From Mariannaea sp. PMI_226 (taxonomy: Eukaryota; Ascomycota; Sordariomycetes; Hypocreales; Nectriaceae): a stretch of 64,000 nucleotides of DNA. How positions within the stretch are numbered: position 1 is the first letter of the stretch; each line of letters opens with the position of its first letter. Below, in pieces: positions 1 to 11,355 of the stretch. The notes under the pieces were generated by a model. The model saw only the letters and a list, made by a program, of their open reading frames with translations, was not told the origin of the DNA and did no database searches. The position numbers and the translations under genes were made by a program. Location: positions 124,001 to 188,000 of the forward strand of contig JANFOG010000015.1 in the NCBI GenBank assembly GCA_024336345.1, read 5' to 3'.

Positions 1-182
1 CTATACCTCGGAATACATTTCTCGTTTCAGCTACCTACCCAAGCCAGAAATCCATACTTGGGAGCCAGAGTGGACAGGGTGAGTATCAGTTAGTGTTGAA
101 CCCGGGAAGAGGAACAAGAGCGACACGGATCTTGAGTGGCCACTCTCAAGCTGCTAAGTGGACCGTCCAGGGCTGGTCTCTT

Positions 183-205
183 CCCCCCCCCCCCCCCCCC
201 CCCCC
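183..205. repeat. Poly-C tract (23 nt)
   Basis: An uninterrupted run of 23 C residues in intergenic DNA, one of seven G/C homopolymers of 13 nt or more in the window. Its length may be imprecise in the assembly. Confidence 0.9.
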
Positions 206-2690
206 TTTCGTTCCCCTCCCCAGTCGCCCGCCAGCACCAGTTATCCCAGTCACTGCGCCTGTGCGTTCCAGTCACAGCCGACGATCGAGGCCACGGACCA
301 ACTCTTGTTCGTTTTGAACAAAGTCGAGTGGGGAGAAGAGGAGGGCCTATCGCCCAACACATACTGTACATAATGCAGAAGCTGGGTACTCTGCAACATT
401 TGTCGACCAAATTTGGAGCGGCGACCCTAACAAGGCTTGACTCGATGATATCAAGCCCAAAAGAGGAGTATTCAATTCACAAGAGGGGGGGGCAGCAATA
501 GGGCAACGCATGGCATGCTGCCCCGTGGTGAAGTTCGACTCGGCTGTTTTTCTTGTTGCTGCATCAAGGCCCACCGCTGCAAGCCGAGTTCCTGCTTACA
601 ACGTGGCGGATGTTGACTGATGTTGGGCCTTGGAGCCCAGGCCTTTGGGAGAGAGAAAAGAAAGAATAAAAAAAAACCTAGACCCCCCAGTACGGCTACA
701 GTATCCTTGGTAGGTAGATGACCAAGGGGAGTTTGCTACTTTGGTTGATGGGAACCTGCCCCTAAAACGCCACGCGCGCTCACATCTCAGCGCTTCTTTT
801 AACGAAATAACTAGTTAGCACCTCGAGAGTCTTTCGGGCATCGCCCATTTATTGAGACCGTTTCCAGCGACGGTTTGGACAGCTAGCTCTGGTAACAAGA
901 TCAACCCCCCCAGAACATTTTGTAGTATTACAACCACATAATACCAAGCTTTTATTTTCGATATTACTTCCAGGATCATCTTCCCCGATCACTCTCCGGC
1001 AGGCAAACCTGCAAGTACGGGACTGAGCTCAAATCCCACGTCACGACACCCTCGATTGTAAATGCTTCAAATCCGGTCCTGTGTTGTTATTCTGTCACTC
1101 CCTGCAGGTTCATTTTTTTTTTTTTTTGTCCTTTGCGGTTGATTTTCTCTTTTTCTCCTATTGGGACGACCATGAAACTCCCATCATAAGACCGCATATC
1201 GCCTGCCCCCCCTTCATCCCCTACTCCCCTCCACCCCCTTCTGGCAGCACATGCTCGAAATGGTGGTAGCTGGAGTCGCACGGCACATCCAATCCTCTTG
1301 TCAGCCCTTTGGCATCTCACCCACCTCCATACCACCCCGTTGGCACTAAATGTGATTCGTCACATCCCCAAGACACCTTGAGCATGGTCTAGAACTTGCG
1401 GCATGGTCAGTTTGTGAACCACTGGAGCGATGGGCTCACGGAAGTGGCGGCAGCACAAGCAACCAGCTGGATATTACTGTGCAGTTAACCCAGTTTCTAA
1501 TATGAGAGTCGAAAAAACCGGGACGTCTGAAACGACTGATTAATCACTAATCACTCTGTTTTTTTTTTCTTGTTTTTTTTTCGGGCTTGCACCCCAGAGA
1601 GTTGCAACTACAACTACACGGTTCCCAAATATTTGGAATCAACAAAAAGTCAACCATGATTGACGAGGCACCAACAAATCCGGGGTACTCCACTAGTGTG
1701 AGCCAACCAGCCAGCCAGCCAGCCCAAAGCCTCTCTCTATCTCTATCTCTCTCTTTCTCTCTATCACATGTATTTCGACTAGACCGCATCCGCATTGGAG
1801 AGAAGTGATGCATGTACAGTAGCTTGCACAGAGCAGAGCTCGATGACCTGGGGGAAGGCGGGAAGGGAATGGAGAGGGGAAGACCGGGGGAGGGGCGAGG
1901 GGTCGGTTTCCGTGCCGCAGTCAAGACTACTCACTATCCAGACCGAATTGAGAGCAGATTAAACTCGACCTGGCAACTCCACCACGGAGACGGAACGGGA
2001 AGCATCGCAGCGACGTCTGTGGCGACCGTGCATACCGTGCCTATACTGTACGGCACAGGTCAGGACCGTATCATCCAGTATTTGTACATGCGGAATTCTA
2101 TCGCCTTGGAGGATGGAAAAGGCAAACCAATGCTGACATATGCCCCAGGGCATCCCCTTGAATAACACCCTCGATCGCCCAGGCTGCATCAGCAGGAGAT
2201 TTCCCAAAACGAACGCATAGCAGGGTCAGCCAACAAAAGAAAAGAGTCATCACATCACATCACCTCCCCTCCCCTCTTCCCCGTACTCGGTAGTTTACAA
2301 AGATTACCAAAAGAAAAGAAAAGAAAAAGCAAAAAAAAGGGCCAAGAATCTCACGGCTTGTAACGGAAATCCGGGGCAGATGCGGAGAAAAGGTGCAAGG
2401 GAATGTGCCACGGCTTTGTTGACTTTCCACAAACGGGCTCGGAGCCCTCCTCCCCGTTGTCATTCAGTATCGCACTGACTCTCTTCCACACCAAGAAAAA
2501 AACGAACTAGGATACTTCCCTGGTCTCGCATAACCGATATCAGGCTTCCAATCAGAAGCCTTACCGGAAGCCGCCGCTCTCCACGAAGCCTTGTTTTTGT
2601 TGGTTGTTGGAGGGAAGAAAAAGAGGCTGGCTGGAAGAACAGTGGCAGATGATGGTGTGATGCCTGGGAGTACAATACTATTCTCTAACA

Positions 2691-2709
2691 GGGGGGGGGG
2701 GGGGGGGGG
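2691..2709. repeat. Poly-G tract (19 nt)
   Basis: An uninterrupted run of 19 G residues in the left gene-poor region. Confidence 0.9.
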
Positions 2710-3906
2710 CCACGAACTGACAAAAGCGCCTGGTCGAACTCTGGTTGAGGACTGCTGCACGTCATCCTCGCGTTGAGGATCATTGCTGGGGCACAGAGAA
2801 GTGTGTGTGGGAACAGTTTGCACGACGAAATTCTGGATGACCAACCTTTCCATCTTTTTCAAGATGATGAGCTTGAACGTTGAGGTTTTGCATGAAAGAA
2901 GGCAGTTTTTTTTTTATCATCCTACTGGGATAAATATTGGGCGGGAAAGAAGGAAGAGTGAGGGCGGAGAGATGGATCGGAAACGCTTCTTGATGATGTG
3001 AATCTTGCAACAAGATGATTGCCAACCAGACTTGATGAACAGGGCAGCCATCCGATTATCTCAGCCAGCCTCTTTACTGACTTTGGGTGTATGTGTACAT
3101 ATGTCTTCATACGTTCTCCGTACCGTACTCATGTATTCCCCTCCTCCTCCTTTGCACCCTGGTCGGAGCACCCCGTTGCACCTTTATCTTGGTACCCAGG
3201 CTTTCTTAGAAGAAAAACTGCGTGAGACTATCGGCCATAATGTCTCGGAGTTTGCATTGCCCGGCAGCCCAATTCGAACGAAGTCGTCCATTTTGAGCGC
3301 AGCACGCGGCCTCCCTTTCCTCCTTACTAGTTCCTAACTATCGATCTTTTGATGACAGATCCTCGCCCATTTCCGGTCAGAGGCTTTCCTTGGATGGATG
3401 GTTATGCCTCTCTTGATTGCCCAGTCTGGCACCACACCTCCTTTCTTTTTCTTAATTCTTATTATCGCTTTCCTAGCCTCTTTCTTTTTTAATCTTTTTT
3501 TTTATACTTTGCCTTGTGCGACCAGTCATGTCCCAAGGGTTGGCACGAACTACCTATCAACACAACACTAACATGAGCTCAGGAGGTTTGAAGATACGGG
3601 GTCTGCTGAGAAGCCATGTGATGTCTCACCCTCCCCCCTCTGTCTCCCCCTCCCCTCCCTTCGTCAGCTTATGTGGTTGGAACAAAACGCTTCGACCCTG
3701 GTGGACGGACCATTGTTGTGCGCTCGGGGGGGCGAATGAGGCTCAGCCCTGAACAGGGAAACTGATTTCGCTCAGCCAGGACATACAGAACCAATGTGCA
3801 ACCATGATCAAGTCCTTCATCCTTTAGCTTCCTTGCACAACCAGTAGGCAAGTTCAAGAATAGCAATGACAATAAGACCATATTTCCTGCCCCAGATAAA
3901 CCCTGC

Positions 3907-5226
3907 TTATTCTTTTTTGGTAAACTGGGTTCCCAAAACTTGGTTCATCCATTCTCCAACCCTGTCGCTTTCCGCCACGCCGCCCTGGACAAGATGTGGA
4001 ATCCAGTTGGCGACATCGTAAAAAGGAGTTGCCTTGAAGGCAGACATCTCCACGGAGTTGCCGTCAACAGCAAAATCACCGAGAGTACCTTGTCGGGCAT
4101 CGAAACGGAGCTGACACTAGAAACCGGAGAGGAAAAGATAGAGACACACACTTAGTCAAATATTCTTTTTTGTTTTTGGGTAGGTAGGGATTGGGGGAGT
4201 TTCTTCCCCCTTTACACGGTCGCATAGATATACGGCTGAGGGGGGTTTTTTTTTTTTACTTACCTCGAACGGCAACACAGGTCTTTCGCGAGGGTCATCT
4301 TCGTATGGGGTTGTAGAAAAGACGAATCTGGGCGTTTGGCCCAAGATCCAATTTCTAGATCGCAGCTCATCATAGCCCTTGCGCACATTGGGGATGTTGA
4401 GAGCATCCTCATTGATAATCTCCTGCACATGAATCTTGCCATACATGCGGCCAAACTCCTCCACCACAGCCTCCTTGAACGCATCACTATCGACGTCCAC
4501 ATTTCGGACAGGGCTACGCACGCTATCCACACCGCGAGTCTTGATGAAACCTTCCGCCGGTGATCGAAGCATCCCCGAGATACTGGTGAGGTTGGGACTA
4601 CGCAGCAAGCAAGTTCCATGGTGCAGCGAACGGAGACGCGTCAGTTTGTAGGCTGAGCCTGAGATTTTGTAGGTGCCTATGGGGTCATCTGGCACGTCCA
4701 TGACAATATCGTGACGTGTGTTGACTCGCGTGTTAGGCCGACCCAGTGATGCTAAAGCGCGAACAACCATGTTGGCATGCTTATCACGATCGAAGGCAGC
4801 AGGCGGACATGTAACACTAAAGTTGACGTTTCCTTCATCATGGAAGACAGTTCCGCCTCCAGAGCGACGACGGATGAGCTGCACAGGACCTGCGGTCCAT
4901 CCGATGGCTGATGGCGAATCCCTAATCTGAGCCAGTCGAGGCAGATTTACTTCCATCCAGGGGTTTTGGTTGCGGCCAAAGACTATGCATGGTGAGTTTT
5001 TGTAGAGAATGAGGATAGTAGAGTCTGGGTGAGAGTTTTGCATGAGATGATGCTCCACAGATAGATTAAGAAACGGATCCCTAGAGGAGGATATATACAC
5101 TTGTGTCTTGTTGGACGGGTGAGAGGCTGCCTCAGTGAAGCATCGTTTTGGTTGTGGAGGTAAAGTGAGGCAGGGAAGCAGTTGTCGTGTTGGCCGGTTG
5201 GTGAAGAGGCGACTGAGGACGGCCAT
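3907..5226 (-). CDS. Lipoate-protein ligase (LplA family), mitochondrial
   Basis: Predicted to attach lipoate to the E2/H subunits of mitochondrial dehydrogenase complexes and the glycine cleavage system. Exon 1 is 5226-4264 (321 codons). It starts with a basic, hydroxylated leader (MAVLSRLFTNRPTRQ) that looks like a mitochondrial presequence. The biotin/lipoate ligase fold is marked by RRRSGGGTVFHDEGNVNFSV, the classic lipoate-binding GGG..HD.GN signature, and by KISGSAYK, which carries the expected catalytic lysine. A GTAAGT donor at 4263 removes the Lys-rich read-through tail. Exon 2 starts at 4110 (gtcag acceptor) or 4116 (ctag acceptor); both keep phase 0 and differ by two residues. It reads LRFDARQGTLGDFAVDG and ends with a TAA at 3907-3909, giving about 388-390 aa. 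It is divergent from ARO2 across a 1-kb shared upstream region. The closest yeast counterpart is the AIM22 type. The function is confident; the exact acceptor is not. Confidence 0.9.
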
Positions 5227-5302
5227 TGTTGGTTTAGTAGAGAGGAGGGTTTTAGGATGGAAGCGTTTAGGGGAAGAAGAAACGGAAGAGGAAGAGATAG
5301 GT

Positions 5303-5353
5303 AGTGGGAGTGGGAGTGGGAAGGGGAGTGGGAAGGGGAGTGGGAAGGGGTGG
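5303..5353. repeat. G-rich minisatellite (12-bp unit)
   Basis: Three perfect head-to-tail copies of AGTGGGAAGGGG at 5315-5326, 5327-5338 and 5339-5350, preceded by GTGGGA-type partial copies. It lies 77-127 bp upstream of the lipoate-ligase start codon, so it is probably in that gene's leader or core promoter. The regular runs of three to four G on the plus strand could form a G-quadruplex (inference). Confidence 0.85.
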
Positions 5354-5741
5354 AGAGAATAGGATTAGTTAGGGTGATTTTGAGGTGAGGTTTTGTATGT
5401 CACGATGCTAGGGGACTGGAGAGTTGCAAACCACAATGAGGTTTGGAAATCTCTCAGCCCTGCAGCTGAGGCGACGAATCGCTGACGGGGAATTTGGGAG
5501 GGGGAAGGGGTGAAGGCTTGAACCAGTTGTGGGTAGGCAGGGGTACTACCGGGGAGCGTAGGTTAGGTAGCCACTGAGAGAGCGACCTGAGTTTGGTGGT
5601 CACAGCTCCCCCTTGCAGTGCGTCAAGTGCCTGTAAGAGTTGGCCAACCGCCTACAGCACAGAGCATACATCCATACATACCAGGGCTAGGTACGGTACC
5701 TTGTAAGGTTCAGTAAGTTGGATGATGAATTATCCAGAGAT

Positions 5742-5748
5742 TGACTCA
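5742..5748 (+). promoter_or_regulatory. Candidate Gcn4/CPC1 site (TGACTCA)
   Basis: A perfect palindromic TGACTCA lies 519 bp upstream of the ARO2 ATG. In fungi, Gcn4/CpcA/CPC1 binds this heptamer and amino-acid biosynthetic genes, aromatic genes included, are typical targets. A heptamer like this is expected several times by chance in 64 kb, so only its position makes it notable. Confidence 0.4.
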
Positions 5749-6266
5749 CATCACAACCAAGCATTCCGAGATCGCTATGAGTTAGAAAGATGCTGCCTCA
5801 GTTGATGCAAATATATTTCAAGAATTGCTTGTTCTGTTTCTTCCCTTTCCTCCTCTCCTCTTCTTCTTCTTCTTCTTTTCCTCCTAAAATGCATTGAGCA
5901 CCCTTTTTTTTTTTTTGCCTTCATTCCATTATCTGTATGTTGAACGCCCAAACCTTCTAGTTCGCTTTTTTTAGCACCCTCCATAGTTACCTAGCTACAG
6001 TTACCTACCTCCCCTACAACCACCTTTTAGGACCTCTAGGTTTCCGCAGTCGCCAATTGCCCCTCCCCCGCACTTCACTCACCTCAAACCTGCACCTGTC
6101 CCGCTCGCTCCCCCAAAAAACTCATTCACCGAAATCGGATTCTCTCGAAAAAAACACACAACTTCCCATCATCCTGAATTGATTGACCTGACACTGCTCA
6201 CCTCTCCTCCCTCTCAAGCCTTCAATTATAAGCAAAACATCAATCCCACCCACCAATTAATCCAGC

Positions 6267-7518
6267 ATGTCCACCTTTGGACATTTCTTCCGTGTGACCA
6301 CGTACGTTTCAAAGCCCCCAATTTCCTTTTTTCTGATTGCACCACCACTGACGTTCTCCAAGCGCGGGCGAGTCCCACGGCAAGTCTGTCTCGTGTATCA
6401 TCGACAACTGCCCCCCCAACCTCGCCCTTGTCGAGGCAGATATCCAGCCCCAGCTCAATCGTCGTCGCCCCGGCCAGTCCTCCATCACCACTCCTCGAAA
6501 CGAAAAGGACCGGGTTACCATCCACTCTGGTACCGAAAATGGCGTCACCCTCGGAACCCCCATCCTCCTCACCGTTCCCAACGAAGACCAGCGTCCCAAG
6601 GACTATGGTGACAAGACTATCGATCTCTACCCCCGTCCTTCCCATGCTGATTGGACCTACCTTGAAAAGTACGGCGTCAAGGCCTCATCTGGAGGTGGCC
6701 GCAGTTCCGCCCGCGAGACCATTGCTCGTGTTGCCGCCGGTGCCGTCGCAGAGAAGTGGCTGAAGGAGTCGTACGGTATCGAGATTGTCGCCTTTGTCAC
6801 TTCAGTCGGCAACATCAAGCTCTTTGATGATGTCGACGGCATGAGCTCTGACCCTACCTTCCTCAGCCTTGCCCAAACCATCACCCGTGAAAAGGTCGAC
6901 GAGTTTCTCCCCGTTCGCTGCCCAGATGAAGAAGCCGGCCGCAAGATGGAGGAGCGTATCGCCCAGCTGCGTGATGCCCATGATAGCACAGGCGGTACCG
7001 TCACTTGCGTCATTCGCAATGCTCCAGTCGGCCTAGGCGAGCCTGCTTTTGATAAGCTTGAGGCTCTCCTCGCCCACGCCATGGTCTCCATCCCTGCCGT
7101 CAAGGCCTTTGAGATTGGTTCCGGCTTCCACGGCGCCGAGATGCTCGGAAGCGTCCACAACGACCCCTTTGTTGCCGCCCCAGCTCTTGACGCCGCCGCC
7201 GCAAAGACTGGCATCCCCCGCTCCCGTCTGCAGACAAAGACAAATCACTCTGGCGGTATCCAGGGTGGTATTTCCAACGGCATGCCCATTTTCTTCAAGG
7301 TTGGCTTCAAACCTCCTGCCACCATCAGCCAGGACCAAACCACTGCCCGCTATGATGCTACTGGTGAGGGAGTTTTGGCTGCCAAGGGACGTCATGATCC
7401 CTGCGTTGTCCCTCGAGCTGTCCCCATTGTCGAGGGCATGGCTGCTCTGGTCATTGCTGATGCCATCATGGCTCAGCATGCTCGTGAGGTTGGCAAGGGG
7501 CTGGCTGGCAAGAGATGA
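6267..7518 (+). CDS. ARO2: Chorismate synthase
   Basis: Catalyses the last step of the shikimate pathway, EPSP to chorismate, using reduced FMN; fungal enzymes also carry the flavin reductase activity. Exon 1 is only 35 nt (6267-6301), encoding [11 protein letters not shown]. The intron runs 6302-6362 (GTACGT...AG) and exon 2 is 6363-7518, giving 396 aa, the usual length for the family. Joining restores the signature [10 protein letters not shown] with the conserved His at about residue 17. Other family blocks present are [62 protein letters not shown] and [13 protein letters not shown]. The start is fixed by the conserved [12 protein letters not shown]. The stop TGA is followed by A-rich and G-rich runs. 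It is divergent from the lipoate ligase and convergent with the next gene. Confidence 0.97.
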
Positions 7519-8193
7519 AATGAAAAAAAAAAAAAAAGGATTGAGAGGAAAAGGAATGAATAAATCGAACACACACACAAAAAAAAAAAAGGGGGGGGGG
7601 GGGGAGGGGGGGTGGTTGGCAAAGAAGAACAAGAAGAAAAAGAGCGTCATGGAGTTTTTGAGTCTCCAAATTCCAATATTTAAAAATACCACATATGAGT
7701 TTTAGTTGGGCACGAACCTTGTCAAGGTATATATACCCAAAGCAGTCTCAGCATACCCTTCCTCAAAATATTGTTGCGATTGGCAAGGTTGGATAGCCAG
7801 CAATCAATTTAGATTATGTTTGATTTCGTTTCAAATTCGTTGGTTGCATGCCACATGCACCTTGGGTACAACGGGTGACTAGGCCCTATACACCTATATA
7901 TATGATGTGACTTTGTGTGATGTCTGATATATCAATCCAATTCCCATTCCTCCCGGCCAGGCCCTGTGTATATCAACATCCACACTGTCTCTCTCTCTCT
8001 CTTCTTTTTTGTTCCTCCTTTTCTTTTTCTTTTTCTTGTTCCTGGTCCCCTAGATCCATTTCAACGCCCAAACCTGGTATCCAATTGTATCCACGCCAAG
8101 GAAAGAAAATGAATAATAAGAACAAGAAAGCGGGGATCAAAATGAAAATAAATAAATAAAAAAAAACAAGGAAATTATTCAACTAAATTCATA
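7519..8193. other. Convergent 3' region
   Basis: 675 bp between the stops of ARO2 (+) and the first Zn2Cys6 regulator (-). It contains A-tracts, a G14-A-G7 tract at 7591-7612, and CT/TTTCTT-rich sequence around 7987-8040. No gene is seen. Confidence 0.6.
7591..7612. repeat. G14-A-G7 tract
   Basis: Directly follows an A12 run just downstream of ARO2. It is one of the recurrent G/C homopolymers of this window. Confidence 0.85.
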
Positions 8194-11100
8194 TCATTGT
8201 GGCCCCTGTCCCACATCTTGATTCTCAAAGAACCCCAGCATCTCGTTAGGGATATAGTCAAGCCAAGGACCCATCAGCTCCGGTTGCTGGAGGCCCAGGG
8301 CTCCAATGTCAATATCTTGGCTATCAAAGGTGATGGCATCAATATTTCCCATTGATGGGGTCCACTGCATCTGATACGGGAGGTTCCCGAGAGGATAGTA
8401 GTATCCGTGGCCTGGGTTCGGAAGGGAAGCACCTGTGCCCGGCATGGCTGTCGCTGTTGTTGGGAGACCATTCGATACCGCCATAGGCGAAGATGTGCTG
8501 AAACTATCGACTCCATTGGAGTGTTGGCTTGTTGGCGTGAAGTTGGTTGCCTCCCCATCTACATCTTCGGGCAAGTGGTCAAACTTGACCGTGGGTCGGC
8601 TCATGCCGCTGGTGGCAGATAAATTACTGTGCTTACGGAGGAGGCCCGGTCTTGTTGACGGATTGATCATTGTCGATGTCGAAGTCGTCGTCGTCGTCGT
8701 CGATGTTGCCGTCGTGTCCCCCGTTGCTGATGCTGATACTGATGCTACCGCATTTACTGGAGAGTATGGAGAGGGTCCCAACAAGGTAGTTGACTCTGGC
8801 AGACTCTGCCGAATCGGATCAAACACCATGTTGCCTGGAGGAGTGCTTGTCTGCCTTAGTGGCGGTGGATGAGAAGTTCCTCCCTGGTTAGCGTCCAAGT
8901 TTTGGTACATGAGCGTCAGGCTCGAGTTGGGCGAGTTTGCGGTCCCAGACAGACTCCATGCAATGGGTGGTCCTGACACCTTGGGGACTTGGTTCTCAAA
9001 GCTTCGAAAGGGATTGCCCATGCCGCCGCCTCCTCCTCCTCCTCGGCTGTCCCGACGATTAGTACTACTGCTTCTCCGTTTGGTGCTCTCATATTCTTCC
9101 GATGTATACGTCTCACAATCCCAGATGCCCTTGGCCTTTTGATCCAATGCTGTCAAAACGTATGTGACGCCACCCCAGTACATTTGAATCTGCTGCAATG
9201 AACTGTAGCATCGCTGATAATTTTGGTTGGCGGCCGATGCAAGAAGTGAGTGTCTTGACTTGTTCTGCTTAGCTGCTGGTGGTGGTTGTGGTGGTTGTGA
9301 CCGCTGAGGGTCAGCGGTAGAGGTAGCGGCAGCGGCAGCGGCAGCGGCAGGTCGTTTCGGGGTTGGTGAGCTAGCTCGAGACGGACTTCCAGATGCGTTC
9401 GCGCTCGATTCCATCAAGAAAGCGCAAGCCGCAATATAAATAGGTTGGTTGGTAAAAGGATTACCGATGAAGCTCTTTGGATCAATCAAATCGGCAAACG
9501 ATAATATGTCGCAGATCGTCTTGGCACTGCTCATGCTCAGCTCCCTGCTGTCCTGCCCGAGCTGCAGCTCGCTTCGCAGCTCAGCAAAAGGGGTCAGGAG
9601 CGTAGGTTGATGCAGAATGATGAAGAGTGCGTGGAACCATAGGTGAAGGAGGATAAAAGTTGTCCCGTGACCAGCTCCAAGGTACGCCTTGAAATTGCCG
9701 ACATTGAACTGCAGTCGCCAATCCCAGCCCTTGTAAAGCCGTGTAAGTTCGTGCTCCAGTTCGCCCAGCTTCGTCCACGTGTCTCTGTCTAGGTCCTCAA
9801 CGTCACGAATCTTGTTCAGGACATCACTGACCCGTCCGTAGAGGTGGATTATCTGCAGGAATATCGGGAATAGGGCTGGCCATTTCGTGTCTGGGTCGAT
9901 TGAAGGCTCGGGGAACGCGAGCTCAAAGTCATCGTCTCGGAGCGTTACCGGTCGGCCCGTTCCCGAAGATATCAGACGGTCGAGAATAAAGATGGCCCAG
10001 AATGTGTCCATACGTTCCTGAACAACCTCCTTCTGCTCCTCTCGGCTGGGAGTAGTTGTTGTAGCCGCGTCCTCTTTGGCTTCAAAGCTGTCCTCGTTGG
10101 CAGGGTTCCTCCTGCTCCAATTGCGATTCAGCGGATCCTTTTCTCCCTGATATTGCACCCCCACCTCCTTCTGCAGGCCCAGGTCTACTGCCATCCGGAT
10201 AGCCAGACCAAGATACATCCACAAAGCGCTATCCTGGCTTGCGCCAAATCCCTCGTACGCCATGAGCAGCAGTGCCTGTACTGCGCCGACTGACGGGCAA
10301 GGGAACGTGTCAACAGTGGCTTGTCTGGCCCGCTGGGCGAAAGTGACACCACGCTCCGTTCGAGGCATCTTGTCGTTCCCACCAGTCAGGATTGGGGAAT
10401 CAGAGAATCTCGCAGCCAAGGAGCAGATTGAATCAACTAGAATTGGCTCAACCCTCTTCTCATGCACCATGCGCAAGAATTTCGACTCCTTGATGAACGG
10501 GTAATCCGAGCCCATCCTCACAAAAAATATCTTGACTAGACTGATAATCAATGGATGCACTGGCGCCGCATCGTTTGGGTCGTAAACAGGCAGATCCTCC
10601 ACCACAGCCTCGGTATCGCATACAGAGCTGCTCCCAATTGCGCCGCTCTGAGCAGACAACGGCGAGGTCCCATTGGCGGAGCCGGCAGTAGATCGACGAC
10701 GGTCGCGGACTGATACAACCATTTGCTTAAAGCCAGGTACGATGGCTGTCGGTCCAAAGTACCGAAAATATGGAACACGATGACTCTCGGATCGTCGAAC
10801 GGCCGTGGGAGAAATCGTACGGCGGTAGTGATTGGGAGAGTGAGGTGGCATAGCTCCTGTCATTAGCGCATCTAGAGTTGACTCATTCCTCCTCTTCGGT
10901 AAAGGTATTTCCGGTCCTTCCAGCGGAAGCGTATCTGGTGGTATTGGAGGTGGTGCTTTCATATGTATTTCGGGTTTGTGCAGGTTCGAATCTTCATCGT
11001 CGCGAATATCGCCCATGTCTTCATTAGCATCCCTCTCTCCGTCCTCCCGTCGCGCATCTTCCGGATATCCCAAACATTGATGCCCGTTCTTGGTACATGT

Positions 11101-11355
11101 TGAGCAGAGTGGTCGTTCGCCGGCACACCTCGTCTTTCGCCTTCGACAGGTCAAGCAACTGCGGTCAAGTTAGCAGCTAGTTTTCTTCCCTTTCTCTTCC
11201 CTTCCTGTCTCCTTTTTACTATGAAAGCGAACTGGCAATGGAACGTACGCAGCACCTATTCTTCTCCGTTTCGAGGGAGGCTGGCCCTGGTTGTTCACAA
11301 AGCGGATCGGGCGCGCCGGTGGAACCGATTCCAACTTTTTGGTCGACGTCGTCAT
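8194..11355 (-). CDS. Zn2Cys6 fungal-specific transcription factor (1023 aa)
   Basis: Nuclear DNA-binding regulator; the target pathway is unknown. Exon 1 is 11355-11249 (GTACGT donor) and exon 2 is 11158-8194 (CCGCAG acceptor). The splice falls inside the zinc cluster and restores AACLTCRRRKTRC...: Cys37, 40, 47, 54, 57 and 64 give the exact CX2CX6CX6CX2CX6C pattern, preceded by the basic SKRRR. A middle-homology domain of the fungal_trans type (PF04082-like) covers roughly residues 250-520 and includes FWAIFILDRLISSGTGRP, where the conserved GRP loop is followed by an acidic DDDFEL. After it come a poly-Ala/Gln-Pro linker, a Ser/Arg and poly-Gly stretch, and a Ser/Thr-rich tail with TTTTTTSTST. 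The C-terminus is acidic and aromatic and resembles an activation region. I do not recognise an orthologue with a known target. Confidence 0.9.

Larger units (their letters stand above)
1..3906. other. Gene-poor region with low-complexity tracts
   Basis: No coding region can be supported on either strand. The open frames here are short, rich in poly-Pro, poly-Phe or poly-Gly coming from homopolymer DNA, and lack recognisable motifs or sensible splice partners. Visible structure: a 23-C run, a 19-G run near 2691, an A/T run near 1116, (CAGC)n followed by CT repeats around 1708-1765, and CT-rich stretches near 3440-3510. The right end of this region lies downstream of the minus-strand lipoate ligase, so its 3' UTR should fall just left of 3907. 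Confidence 0.6.
5227..6266. promoter_or_regulatory. Divergent upstream region of lipoate ligase and ARO2
   Basis: 1,040 bp separate the two divergent start codons. The lipoate-ligase side carries a G-rich minisatellite. Near the middle is a TGACTCA heptamer (5742-5748). The ARO2 side becomes C/T-rich (about 5990-6120), as is common for fungal leaders. No gene is visible inside; the frames at 5775-5984 derive from A/G runs. Confidence 0.6.
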
